Below are positions 10,424 to 22,128 of a stretch of 64,000 nucleotides of DNA, in pieces. This stretch comes from Paramecium sonneborni (Eukaryota; Ciliophora; Oligohymenophorea; Peniculida; Parameciidae). The notes beneath the pieces were generated by a model that was given only the letters and a program-made list of their open reading frames with translations, made no database searches and had not been told where the DNA came from. Position 1 is the stretch's first letter, and the number at the start of each line of letters is the position of its first letter. Both the position numbers and the translations under genes were made by a program. The stretch lies in the NCBI GenBank assembly GCA_905182985.1, contig CAJJDN010000023.1, forward strand, positions 562,598 through 626,597, given 5' to 3'.

Positions 10424-12034
10424 TCAATCTATACCTGACATTTCTTTATGTTACATATGAAGCATTTAAGTCAAGTAATTTAAATCTCTAACTTACTGTT
10501 TAATTTTAATTTATTTAATAGCCTCTTATATATTATCTATTGCTATTTACAATGATTATTAGTGCTATTATTATTATGGCATAGAACTCTAATAATAGCA
10601 GTTGTTATTATTTCGATATTATGTGGTGGGTTATGGAATCTCTATCTATATTTTACTATTGCTTGATTCATCTTATTCTTCATCCATCATAGACTATATA
10701 GCTTAGAAATTTTATATTTCTAAAATGATATAAAATAATTGATTTATAATACCTTTTGAAACAGGTTAAATATTTTAAACTTATTTTCCATTATTATTGA
10801 GCATATAAAAATAATTTGACTCCCCAAGAGTTTTAAAAAACCATTCATGATGCAAAACCTCATAAGCTGAAGGTCTTGTTTATGGATTTATAGATAATAC
10901 TGACTTCAAGAAAGAAAGACATAAATCTGAAGCTTTAACTTGAGCAAAATCAATTTTGCCATGATAATTAAGTTAAACAACTTTATTTTATGAATGTGCA
11001 GAAAATGGCTATTTGCCTACTAAGAGTGTGTATAAAATGATTCCTGCTGAATAAACATCTACTTTATAATCGTATTTCTAATCTCTCAAGACTTCTGGTG
11101 CAACATAACCAGGAGTACCACATCTCTAATATTGATATACAGACATTGGATTATAATAATCTGCAAGACCAAAATCACAGATACATATTGTGTCTTGATT
11201 CTTGTATAATATATTATCTGGCTTAAAAATAGATATAAAAATTTATACTTTAATATCTCGATGGATTATTTTGTGATCATGTATGTATTGTAACATCATG
11301 AATAATTGCAGCATTATTTATGCACATTAATGTTCAGCATGTTTCTTTTTTTACTATTTCATTGAATCTAAAATTAGCCATTAAATTTAAAATACATTGC
11401 ATTAATTCCATTACTATACAAATAAACTCTTTGTCTTCATATACCTCATAAATTTTTATTATTCCTGGATGTTTAAGTTATCGCATTATTTTTATTTCTT
11501 TAGCTACGGAAACATTATCCACGTTTAAATTCTTTAAAGCCACCTTCTAGAATACTTTTAGTGCATATTTTTGATTATTTTTCTTATTAGTGATCTTGTA
11601 TACCTAATGATACTATTCACTTAATACATTTGCAAATTGTCCTTATCCAATCAGCTCCCCAATATCATAGTCTAATCTAAAATTATTTTATATGCATTTA
11701 TTTTTTATCTATTCAAACCACAACTTTATATTTTAAGGACTTGATTTTAAGAATACCTATTTGTGGTTCTTTTATAATAAAATTGTATTATCATTAAATA
11801 GAGAAATTGATGTTGTTAAGAGTTCTATTTTTTTTAATTCTCCATTTTTTTTAAATCTAAACAATTCATATTCTGTCAAACAAAATTGAGTTGTCTTGTT
11901 ATGAAATTGCAAAACTCCTTTATAAACTATATCTTCCTAAAAATTGATATTTTAAATACTTCATTTAACTTATTTTGATATTATTCCCAAATACCTTTCC
12001 CTTAGATGTCAAAATAAGATGATGAATCACTCAT
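10424..12034 (-). CDS. CAMK-like Ser/Thr protein kinase with N-terminal PH-like domain
   Basis: Start ATG 12034 (MSDSSSYFDIQGKGIWE). After a 23-nt intron, residues about 25-110 look like a PH domain (VYKGVLQFHNKTTQFCL; ELFRFKKNGELKKIEL; FLKSSPQNIKLWFEQIKN). The kinase domain follows: GQGQFANVYKITNKKN (a 24-nt intron lies inside this loop), ATP-binding Lys in YALKVF, catalytic IIHRDIK split by a 27-nt intron before PDNILY, CDFGLADYY, and RCGTPGYVAPEV. All catalytic residues are present. A Gln/Asn-rich tail closes the protein. No EF hands were seen, so it is not a typical CDPK. The PH-kinase order recalls AKT or PKD, but the kinase sequence looks CAMK-type. Lipid-regulated signalling is inferred. 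Confidence 0.85.
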
Positions 12035-12089
12035 ATATTAAATGAATAATTAATTTTATATTTTTTATTTTACTTCTCTTATTTATAAT

Positions 12090-13095
12090 TCAATCTCTTG
12101 GTTATTAAAATCTAGAATTCCAGTTTAACATTCTTTACAATTTTATGACCCAATCCAAATCTTGGTGTGCAGGAGGTACAACAACTATATTATAAATACT
12201 AACGTACACCGCACATCATTTTTAGAAGGAATAATATCAAAACAATCATTCCTTTTAAAATCATATTACACTTATCCATCACAAATTACTACTCCTTCTC
12301 CTCTTGAATTAGCATTCATTTTTATACTAATTTTTACATCCAAAGGTAGAATTAAAGGTCGAAATGATAACGATAAAGGACATATTGGTACCAAAGCAAT
12401 ACAAGGAACTCTATTTTAAATTAAAGGACCACCAGCACTTAAACAATATGCTGTAGAACCTGTAGGAGTACTTATAATTAATCCATCTAATTTATATATT
12501 AATTAATAATTACCTCCTCTAGCTTAAGTTACAAAAGTATCATTAACATAAATATCTAGACATACTACATGAATGCTATTCCCCTTAGTTATAAAAAAGT
12601 CGTTTAAAGCAGTGTAAACGTATTGACCGTTTAAACTACCCTAAATTCTCTTCTTTAACTCTATATTGTATGGAATTTATAAGTTCTTTAGAACTTCAAA
12701 CTGATCCTTTAAACTGTATATACACATGAATCCTAGTGTTCCTTTACCAAATGTCACAAAAGGGGGAGTCAATGTTTATTGGAATATCCTAGATGCATGC
12801 CTACACTAGTTTTGGAGCTCTACAAAATTGTTCCATCACCACCGATGGTTACGACTAAATCTACAGGTTCATTTTGATATTCATCATCTATTAAATATGT
12901 ATGCTAAGGGAATTTATTTCGTATTTATTGCATAATCGGAAGACAAGTTTGATCCTTCTTTTTACTCACTAATAGGACCGCTAATTTTTTTAATTATTAA
13001 TTCATATTATTTTTATATGATAAATTAGAAAAGCTTTTATAATTTGTTCTTCGTATCAAACTTAATATTAAAGAAGCCTCAATTATTACAATCAT
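12090..13095 (-). CDS. NAD kinase
   Basis: ATG 13095 begins MIVIIEASLILSLIRRTNYK, a basic-hydrophobic stretch that could be a mitochondrial presequence. The family signature GGDGTIL is at about residue 95 (VVTIGGDGTILHASRIF), followed by FGKGTLGFM and the second signature DGLIISTPTGSTAYCLSAGGP, here shown in part. GGDG supplies the catalytic Asp; NAD kinases phosphorylate NAD to NADP using ATP or polyphosphate. Introns of 23, 27 and 23 nt (the second inside ARG-DGLI) restore the frame exactly at conserved residues, and the protein ends NWNSRFQQPRD. Length, about 310 aa, is normal. It sits 55 bp downstream of nothing but its own stop and 62 bp from the next divergent gene. Confidence 0.93.
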
Positions 13096-13157
13096 ATATT
13101 TCAAAATATTTATATATAATTTATGACTAATAATTTTAACATATTGATAAATTATTA

Positions 13158-14246
13158 ATGAATCCAATTAATAGAAGTTACTATCAACTAAATGCATCTA
13201 ACATTTTGTCAACAAAGAGAGTTCCAAGTCTGACTCCACCAAAAAATTATCCAAGCAGTGTTTCAAAGGAAAAAATGTATTAAATCAATTGATTTGTTAG
13301 AACTAAATAAGTTAAGGATAAGGCAATTAGTGGTAACAGTTAATAAAAAAGTGATGTTTTCAATTTGCCTATGTAAAATACTCTGTTTTTATAATAATAA
13401 AATGCCATCTTATCGGCAAGGAAAGCAACAATAAATTTAAGTGACAGTTCAGACAAATTAAGAAAAACATCTCCAAATGATAAGTATAATATCTTAATAA
13501 TAAAAGATCTCCCATCAATCCTAGGTTGTCTACTTTATAAAAAAATAAACAAATTAGCATCTCTCAATCGTAATAAGCAATTGCATAAGTTTTGGCTAAA
13601 ATGTAAGAGAATGATAATATATCTTACATGAACAAACAATGTATTAATACAATTTAAGTTAGTGTATCATAATCCTGAAATTGAATCGACTTAAAAAAGT
13701 ACTATTAACAGTAGAGAATATACTAACAATTCCTCTAAACATAAAACAGAAGATTATTAAAAACTGTAAAGAGAGAATTAGATTCTCTAACGGAAAGTAT
13801 TTGAACTTGAATAAAAAGTAATTTAGTTTGATTTATCATTAAAGATTTCTGCTTTAGAATCAGTGAATCAATAATTACTTAGTTTAGTTAAATAATGTGA
13901 TTGCCATTAAACTTAATTACGAGAATTAGAAATTACTATCTGTAATTTGAATTATCTAAAGGAAACAGTGAATCCAATTTAAATTTAAAATATAACATCT
14001 CTAGATTTGTAATCAAATACAGAATTAAAAAAAAAACTCTCTTATTCTTAAGATTATTCAGAAATTAAGCCATAAAATTTGTTTACTAATCATAATTCTA
14101 CCAAAATGATTGAATAATTTATAGAATAGCATTAACTAAATCAAACAGAGCTGAATGTTTTTAAAGATTTGACCAAAAAAATGGATGATAAATAATAACC
14201 TATACCAACTGTACTTAAAGCGTTATCTTTAGTTATTAATGTATGA
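13158..14246 (+). CDS. Coiled-coil protein, unknown function
   Basis: ATG 13158 (MNPINRSYYQLNASNIL) starts a protein of about 340 residues, assembled across three introns of 24, 23 and 22 nt. The first half is polar and Ser/Gln-rich; the second half has strong heptad periodicity (QKLQRENQILQRKVFELEQK, then LRELEITICNLNYLKETV) and a CDCH cluster. The start lies 62 bp from the divergently transcribed NAD kinase, so the two probably share a promoter region. A structural role in the cortex or cilium is plausible but not shown. Confidence 0.65.
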
Positions 14247-14337
14247 ACTTTTATATGATTTTTATTTAAAACTAATAATTTAATAATAAAGCAGTAAAAG
14301 CTTTCAATTTTTTTTAATTATTTAGATGAAATTAAAT

Positions 14338-15770
14338 TCAAAAGTTTTATGTTAAGTTTTTCATTTTTTAAGTTAAGTTTCCTAATTATCTATATTTTAA
14401 TTCAAATTTCTCTAATAAATCTTGCATCAATCTTGGTTGAAGTGCTAATAATCCCAAAATTTATTCAGAATTGAATTCCATAAATTATTCCTTTTAAATA
14501 GCATTTTGATTCTAGTATTACATGGCTTAATTACATTGATTCTTCTGTTGAGTTTTGTTCACTTTTTTGTTATGCATCTATCATATTAACCATGATTTAT
14601 TAGAGAGTATCATATAAAATGTTTTAAATTTTTCTTTCTTGATTGGGATTACTTTAATAATCAGTCATAGATTAATTGATAGATGTATTGAAATCAAAAT
14701 AAATTGAGTTTGCATATCCATTATAATTAGTAATTTTCTATTTATTTTTAAATTATTTTAAAGACAGATTTGTACAATAAACGAGTAAATTTCTAATGGA
14801 AGAGTACTGATTTTATTTTTTTTTGATTTCTTGCATTTATTCAGTAATTTTTTTCGTGAAAATATTGATTTATTTATAAATTTCAATAATATCATTTACA
14901 GGCTAAATAAATAAATATAAATTAGTATTACTTGTTGTTATCCTCTAAAAGATACTTTTTATAGTACTTCTAATAGTTTGCTTTTTGAGTGCTTTTTCAT
15001 TTTAATAGGGGGTAATTGAGATAAACTTAAGCGATTAGTTTTAGAATCTTAACCAGTAATAAAAAGGTTAATATTGCTTCTATTACTACTATGATCTAAA
15101 CTTTGTAATTGAATTCTATACTAAAGATATTATATAAAAAGAATTACAGTTCTAGAAGTAGATTAAGTATAATTAGTTTTAGAGTTTTTACTATTGATTA
15201 TTAAATTTGCCAACAATCTCTTACCCAGTCTCTAATTTGTAATCTTTTGTTTTAGACTTATTCTTTAAGTTCTTTGATAGTAAATTAATTTTATTGCAAA
15301 TCTTGCATTAAATGTTAGGTCTAATACAAGAGTAAAGTACTTTTTTAATTAATGCTAAACGATATTAATCTACTTTTGATAATTCACTAATGATTAATTT
15401 AATTTATGGATGATTATCAAGGCTAAAATATTATCAATAAGTACTCATTTTATTGTCTTAATTTTTCTTCTAATTTAATAATTTGCAACTTCGTTTTTTC
15501 AAGTTAGTTAATTAAGTGAAAATATCTTAAATTTAGTCTTTACTCCTAAAAATTTTTATAAATATATACTTCCAATTAAATGGCAATTAAGGTTTTATCA
15601 TTGACCTTATCGATGTAATTTTATACTTCACCATGTTAATGCGATACTATATCTATTATATCATTTCTCCTTAAGGTAATAATAAATAGGGAGAATAAGT
15701 ACTTTTTATCGAAATCTGAGAATATTTTTGAAGGCGAGCAGATTTTGGAGCTTTTACTATCATATAACAT
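14338..15770 (-). CDS. Large coiled-coil protein, unknown function
   Basis: The start is ATG 15770 (MLYDSKSSKICSPSKIF). Introns of 33, 24, 22 and 31 nt (and possibly one of 27 nt) keep a frame open to TGA 14338-14340. Features are an early coiled coil (LINQLEKTKLQIIKLEEKLR), a short CX2C segment (NIQCKICNKINLL) that could be half of a zinc site, and a C-terminal helix (ILGLLALQPRLMQDLLEKFE). About 430 residues. The gene is convergent with the coiled-coil gene at 13158. No family is recognised; internal intron choices in the middle third are uncertain. Confidence 0.58.
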
Positions 15771-15800
15771 AAATTTTAATTTATATATTGAATGTTTGAA

Positions 15801-17054
15801 TCAAGCAAAAACTTAAGTTAATACTCCTTCCTACCATAATCCTTTAATAGTTTAATCATTTAAAGCTGAAAAAATACCTTCACCATGAATCATGCCGTCA
15901 TTAAATTGTCCTTCAAATACTTCTCCATTAGTTAATTGTAATCTACCAAAACCATTCATCTTACCTTCAGAAAATTCACCTATTATATTTATAAAATAGT
16001 GATACCTTCATATCCTAACCATCCATTTTCTATTGCACTTAAGTCTTAATAATCAAAAGGGCCTTCAATCTATTCTGCTTAAACGTTAATTAGTTTTCCT
16101 TGACCATGATATTAATTATCTTTCCATTAACCATCATAAACAGTATTGTCATTTTAATCTGTTAAAATACCATAACCTTCTCTAGTAGCTGGTTCAAATC
16201 CCTAACCTCTATAGATATACCCATCTTCATATTAAAGAGCAAGTTCTTATAACTAATCATCATTATCTTAAGGATTTGGATGCTATTCTTATACTTAAGG
16301 CTATTGTGGTTATTTTTGTTAAGGATTTTAATATTTTTAAACAAGATCTCTTGTTCTATCTATGGCATCTTAAAATTTCTTTTCTAAATCATCATCCTTT
16401 TATGATAACTATGGTTATTTCTATTATTAAGGAGGCTTATTTATTTATTACTAAGGCACTTATTAATGTTGTTGTTATTGGGATTGTGGTCTTTATTAGG
16501 TAGGAGGAGATTAAGGTTTTGTTTAAGTTGGTAATTATTATTATGAAGATTATTTTGGAGGTGGAGATACCATCTTATTCTGACTGTATTGTTGTGGCTA
16601 TTACTTTTATAATTATTGTTATTATGGTTAATAATAATATTGAGCTGTTCCTCTTTGTTGTGTAGGAATTTAATATTGATATTATGGTACTGTAGGTCTT
16701 GTGAGAGGCTATTATTATTAATTAAAAACTTAAGGTGGACTATTAGGATATCTTTGATTTTATTAATTGATTGGATAAGATTATTGTAAAGATGATTGTG
16801 GTTTTACTGGGCTTTGACCATAATTAGTAGGGGCAAATTGAGTTGGCTTTTAATATTAAGGATAATAGTGTTAAGGAGGAGGTCTAATAACAGGTGGAGG
16901 GGGACGAAACACCTACTTAATTAATATTTAAATTTATTACTTGACTTGGCATTGAATATGGGGCTTATCTTTATTAAGGAATAGATTATGGATAATATGC
17001 TTAAGGGTATACAGAACGCTGTGGAGAAACAAGACCATAAGGGTAGAAACTCAT
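15801..17054 (-). CDS. MORN-repeat protein with Pro/Gln-rich N-terminus
   Basis: ATG 17054 opens MSFYPYGLVSPQRSVYPQAY. About 240 residues of Pro/Gln/Tyr-rich, probably disordered sequence follow, after a 28-nt intron. A short coiled segment (DLEKKFQDAIDRTRDLVQKY) comes next. The C-terminal third carries MORN repeats: YEDGYIYRGQGFEP, VYDGQWKDNQYHGQGKL, FSEGKMNGFGRLQLTNG and EVFEGQFNDGMIHGEG. A 26-nt intron interrupts one repeat. MORN repeats bind membranes or act as spacers in cortical and cytokinetic structures. The stop is TGA 15801-15803. The large forward ORFs here are shadows of the repetitive coding strand. Confidence 0.82.
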
Positions 17055-17089
17055 TAATTTCAAATTTTTTTAGTTTTAAAATAAATATT

Positions 17090-18050
17090 CTTTAATTTTA
17101 ATCAAAATTACTGTTATAGTTTATTTCTTCACCATTTTCCAGATTTTAATTAGCCATTTATTTACATATTTTCCAGATCCATTTTCTAAATCTTAAACAA
17201 AATTTCCTTCTAATCGATCCCCATTTGATAAATATTAGATACTTTATTATCTTATATTAAATATACCATATATATTTAAATAATATATTCTCCTATTATA
17301 TCATAATTATCATAACCATAAAGTATATGTAGTTCTATATTATATTTTTTACTCTCCTTTAATTTTAATTATTAAATATAACATTTTTCTTACACTATTA
17401 TTTTAATTTTAACATTAAAAAAATTTAAAGTAGTATATTTTAAATTATAAACATTTAATTATCAAATTATTTCTATAAGAAAAAATGTGCTATTAACACA
17501 CAGAATTTTAATAATTTGTATTTAAAACAAAGTGTTTCGTCTGTACTATTAATATTACCCATTTTAAATTTAATTTTTATTTAATTATATATAAAAAAAT
17601 TTTTATCTTATCTCCATTTTTATCTTGTTAAAATGTTGTGAATCCTCCAAATACTAACTTATATTTAATGTATTTGATCAGCATTTACTTTTATCATAGC
17701 CATGTCATAATTCCATAGTAGTTTTGTTATTCTAAATCATGTAAAGTGTCTTTAAATTTAGTTATTTCTCTTTGAATATGATTATAAAAATCCTACTCTT
17801 TTTTATTATTAATCTTTGGTAATTAAGATACTTTTAATTTCATTACTTGTGAAGTCTTGTTTCTTTTATATAATTAATATTCATTGTAAATAGATTTGAT
17901 GGAAACTAAACACTTTTATGAACCTTTTCTATTTTAAGATATGAAATCAATTTTAATTAATATAATATTATATTAGAAACTTTGATTTCACCTACTTATA
18001 TGTATAAGAGTTGTTAAGTGTATATTTTAATTATTAATAAATATTTTAGC
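17090..18050 (-). pseudogene. Decayed MORN-repeat/coiled-coil gene
   Basis: Minus-strand reading shows recognisable pieces without one continuous frame. At about 17110-17240 there is a MORN unit (GDRLEGNFVQDLENGSGKY) and then, one base out of frame, NGQLKSGKW followed by TGA, the usual end of such proteins. Further upstream, about 17700-17930, a helical segment reads KKEQDFYNHIQREITKFKDT. The intervening part has no consistent frame. This could be a frame-shifted duplicate of the neighbouring MORN gene or a real gene with introns I failed to place. Low certainty. Confidence 0.35.
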
Positions 18051-18310
18051 TTAAAATAGATTAGATGTTAATGTTTTACCATTTTATTAAATCAATACTT
18101 TAGTGAATGTATTTTTATGTTTTTTAATTAAATAAAAATTTTCAATATAGAAATGTTACTAAATGGTTAGATAAGTAATAAGGGTTATATTTAATAAGAA
18201 TGAATAATAGTACTAAGATCAGTGAGTATGATTATTTTATCGATATTATGTTTGTAATAAATGATGAAATCTATAAAATGTTCAATGTATTTATAAAATA
18301 ATTTCTAAAC

Positions 18311-19319
18311 TCATAATTTAGGTTTTTAGGCAGCCTATTATTCCAATCTTTCTAAATTTTCTTAAACTTTATTGAATAAATCAGCATTTCCAGTGGGATA
18401 TTCATTTTTACCAGAGAAATCATTAATTTTTGCCCAATTCTTTTAGACTTCACTAATTTTGACTGGTAAGTCTAATGAGACTCCTTCAGTTCTTTACCAT
18501 CTAACTCTTGAAAAGAATCCACCAGAACATTCATAGATTCCACCATTATATTCTTTATTTGACTCATGAGTTAAAACAGCCACTTAAAAATATTATTAAT
18601 TGGATACATATCGGTGTAAGATTATTTGGATCAATACCAGTTAAAACATCAGGTGGCATTATAGTTTCAGTCATTCTAGAAGCTCCAACTGGTACTAGTA
18701 CATTACATAATATATTTCTTCTTTCTCCTTCTTTAGCTAATGTTAATGTCAATCCAACAATTCCTGCTTTTGCAGCTGCATAATTTGTTTGACCCAAAGT
18801 TCCATACAATCCAGATCCACTTGATGTATTAACTATTCTACCATAACCTTAATCTCTCATTATTGGCCAAGCTGCCTTTGTTACAGAAAAAGTACCATAT
18901 AGATGAGTCTATATTAATATATATTTTAATATTTACTTTTACAACTATATCCCAATCTTCCTCTGTTAATTTAGCCAATATTTTATCTCTTAAAATACCA
19001 GCATTATTTATAAGAACATCAAGTCTTCCAAATTCTTTAATAGCATGTCCTATAATCTTATCACCATTCAACACAGAATCATAATTTGCTACTGCAATTC
19101 CTCCCTTACTCTTTATTGTTGCTACAACCTATTTTTAGAAATATTCTTTACTTCATCTGCAAATTAAGGATTTGTGTTTTTTCCATCTAAATCACATCCA
19201 TTATCATTTACTAATACTTTAGCCCCCATAGATCCATAAAATAACGCATATGCTTTCCCAAGACCTCTTCCTGCACCTGTTATTACTACAACCTTATTAT
19301 CAAATCTCAAATCAGACAT
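18311..19319 (-). CDS. Short-chain dehydrogenase, peroxisomal multifunctional enzyme type (HSD17B4-like)
   Basis: ATG 19319 starts [20 protein letters not shown], with the Rossmann TGXXXGXG cofactor loop. The sequence then carries [19 protein letters not shown], and after a 28-nt intron [26 protein letters not shown] and the catalytic Tyr/Lys in YAAAKAG. The DL(D)G(K) insertion and overall order match the (3R)-hydroxyacyl-CoA dehydrogenase domain of peroxisomal beta-oxidation enzyme MFE-2. Only the dehydrogenase part is present: there is no hydratase or SCP2 domain. The protein ends QKPKL, a non-canonical PTS1-like tripeptide. Three introns (23, 28, 25 nt) are needed. About 310 aa. Confidence 0.9.
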
Positions 19320-19485
19320 TTTAATTATTTGGATATATATGAGTATTATTTAAATTAAAATTCAATTAAATATATTTCATATCATTCATTCACCACCTAA
19401 ATTCCTGTAATTAACTCTATTTTTATTATTTCTAGTTCGACATCTAGTATTCATTTACTAATCAGAATTCTAATAACAATTAAAC

Positions 19486-20314
19486 TCATATTTTTACTTT
19501 CTCATCATATTACAATTATACTTATTATTATTATTATTATTATGGTGGTGCTATTATTTATTTTATTATTGGTGAGTCTTATTAATTTTATTTCTTCATA
19601 CTCTTTCTACCAGAATTTCTCAGAATGTCTAGATCTGACTTTATTTCATCATCATATAGATTCAATCGAAATGCTATTAAAAATTATTAAATTTATAAAT
19701 TTACTAAATTAAACTTTATTATCTTTTGTAGCAACAAAATTGATATTCTTTTCTCTTGTTCTAGCATCTTCACATTCCATTTATAATCTTTACTTTGGTT
19801 AATATTCTTCTGTTGTTTTCTCTTATTTTTTCTATTACTGAAACTATTATTATTATAGTTATTATTGTTATTGTTATTGTTTTTTAACTTTAGAACAATT
19901 TAAACAATAATAAACTTTATTCTCAGTCTATTCTTTAATATTCTAATTCCTATATTTAGCTTCACAATTTAAATGATTCTATTAATATCTCTACTAAGAT
20001 ATACCCATTTCTCGCATTCATCACATTATATCCATTCCTATTCATCTTAATCGTATGATCCATTTGAATAGACCTAATAATCTTACTAATTTTTACAATA
20101 CCTATTCACAAAAATCACAAAAATTTCCACGATTATACATCCTCAAACATTTCTCACAGAATTAAAGACTCTCACCTTTCTTTGACTTAATCTTGCGATC
20201 TCCTCTGTTATTGCATTTAGAATTATGACATTTCTAATTTTAAGGTGGCTCATCATCTTCAACAGTAATTGGATTTTGTATTGTATTGTTTTTCTTTTGA
20301 CCCATCATTCCCAT
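19486..20314 (-). CDS. PHD-type zinc-finger protein
   Basis: Start ATG 20314 (MGMMGQKKNNTIQNP). Residues about 30-130 hold a dense cysteine array: CHNSKC, FCEKC, then the PHD finger CDFCEQ...WIQCDECEKWNHLNC...VYYCLNC, which is C4-H-C3 in order. PHD fingers read histone tails. Introns of 28 nt (after CEQ) and 26 nt (after EKW) fall inside the finger and are required to join it; a 31-nt intron lies downstream. A Gln-rich linker follows (from KVKKQ), then LYDDEIKSDLDILRNSGRKS and a Gln run. Nuclear chromatin reader is the likely role. The exact C-terminus, at TGA 19486, is moderately sure. Confidence 0.78.
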
Positions 20315-20384
20315 TTAGCAGAACAACTAATTCTAATGGAACGGACTCATGACATTACTATTTATTTAAAAGCTTTTCTATAAA

Positions 20385-20830
20385 AGTTTCATATAATCAT
20401 TCTAATTCGTTACTGCACCCAAACCTAAGTAAAAATAAGCCAATTCAAAAAACTATAAGGTCACAATATTGTAATTGATTTAGAATTGATGATATCTTAC
20501 CACGATTAAAATTTATCAGATCTTGCTATTATGACGTTCTATTAAGATTGTCCTAAAACTATTGAAAGATGCTAGGAAATGTTATTGTTTTCAAGTTGCT
20601 ACTTAACAAATTCGTGAAAAATTATTGCTATCTAAAATAAGTAATTAATTGCCAAATATATGATTTGGGCATATGAAGTAATATCATATATAAATTATGA
20701 AGTTAGAAGTTTACCTTAACTAAAGCTAATACTCTTCGAGTTAGGCTGGAGTTAGTTGCTGCAATAACGAATTTTAGTTGTTCAATCCAGAGTTCATATT
20801 ATTTTAATGATAGCTTAAATTAAATTGATC
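20385..20830 (+). pseudogene. Exportin/importin-beta-like N-terminal fragment, frame-broken
   Basis: Plus-strand pieces resemble the first HEAT repeats of exportin-7/exportin-4-type transport receptors: DLELMISYHDQNLSDLAIMT, QDCPKTIERCQEML, VATQQIREKLLL, then WAYEVISYINYEVR and NTLRVRLELVAAITNFS. They lie in order but in shifting frames. A one-base shift separates QEMLLF from QVATQQIREK, and no intron fits it. Nothing of the remaining ~900 residues of such a receptor follows before the Rab gene. A truncated pseudogene or misassembled gene end is the best reading; assignment rests on general resemblance. Confidence 0.4.
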
Positions 20831-21301
20831 AGCCCTATTTAATCATAATTTTAACACTAAGAACTATCTTGTTTATTATTATTATATAAAATCATATTAA
20901 AACACCCAGAAAAATAAAATTCTCTCGTTTTATACTTTTTAAAAATACTATTATTATAATTATTAATTATATTTCATTATTAAGAAAAATTAATCAAATA
21001 ATCATTGTTTTATTTTTTTAAACAAAAAAACTTTCTTTTTTTTTAACAAAACTTATTAATTATTTTACAGGATGATAGATATCTTAAAATATAACTCATA
21101 ATATTATAGTAAACCATAAGTCTTGATTTATTATGGAATAACCATAAACATTCTTTAAGAAATTTAGAACTAAATTTTTAAAATGATTGAAATATATTTT
21201 AATGAATTAATTAGATGACCGGATTTAGAATCTTAATTCTGATAATTAAAATGATTATCAAATATATTAAATAATAAATATTATTGATAAATTTTGTAAA
21301 A
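20831..21301. other. AT-rich spacer before the Rab gene
   Basis: Very AT-rich with long A and T runs and no supported frame. It presumably contains the Rab promoter. Confidence 0.45.
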
Positions 21302-22012
21302 ATGTCAAATGGATATTATGATTGGTTAGTAAAGGTAATAGTATTGGGAGATTCAGGAGTAGGAAAGACAAATATCCTGACTCAATATTGTGATCAAAAA
21401 TTTTCATAAAATTATATGGCAACTATAGGCGTTGATTTTAAGATTAAAACAATCACTGTACAACTAATTAATATGTTTAAAAGGTTGAAGATAAGAAAAT
21501 CAAATTATAAATTTGGGACACAGCAGGATAAGAAAGATTTAGAAACATAACTTAAACTTATTATAAAGGAGCATTTGGAATAATTTTTGTTTATTCCATA
21601 GTCGATAGAAATTCTTTCAATAATGTAGAAACTTGGATAAAATCTATAACTGAGAATACAACTGATGAAGTGTAATATGCAATAATAATCCCTTAAGTTG
21701 TTCAATATTAGTCGGAAATAAAATGGACTCTCAAGATAGAAGAGTTCAATCATCAGAAGGATAAGCATTAGCAACAAAGTATAAAATGCCATTCATAGAG
21801 ACCAGTGCATTAGAAAATAAAAATATATGTAATATAAAAGATAAAATTTTATTTTAGAGAATATTTTCGATATACTAGGTCTAAATTTGAAGAAAAGATT
21901 AGAAAATGAAAGCCAAAAGGCTCCAGTAAATGCTGATCATTAATAAAGTTAATTCAAATTAAATTAGGATTCTGCTTAGCCACAACCAGCACCATCTTCT
22001 TGCAATTGTTGA
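21302..22012 (+). CDS. Rab-family small GTPase
   Basis: ATG 21302 starts [20 protein letters not shown]. All G-motifs are present: P-loop GDSGVGKT, switch [10 protein letters not shown], switch II WDTAGQERF, GNKMD and ETSA. The C-terminus is CNC, a Rab prenylation signal for geranylgeranylation. Introns of 26, 26 and 29 nt fall after TIT, after TDEV and after ENKNI. The switch regions (TIGVDF, WDTAGQERF) point to Rab rather than Ras or Arf, in the Rab1/8/18-like range. It would cycle between GTP and GDP to direct vesicle traffic. About 205 aa; no missing catalytic residue. Confidence 0.95.
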
Positions 22013-22128
22013 AAATGGTTTTTTTACAATTTATTAACATATATAAAGTTTATTCAAAAAAAAATATGTACTACTTATAAAAAGAATTAAATCTTGTTTT
22101 ATTAAGAATAAATATAATAAAAATAAAC

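Noticed and set aside
16276..16503. Plus-strand ORFs in the MORN gene region
   Set aside because: Shadows of a Pro/Gln-rich coding region on the minus strand.
19500..19560. TTA trinucleotide run as a functional repeat
   Set aside because: On the minus strand it is a Gln run (TAA codons) in the PHD protein, which is common in ciliates.
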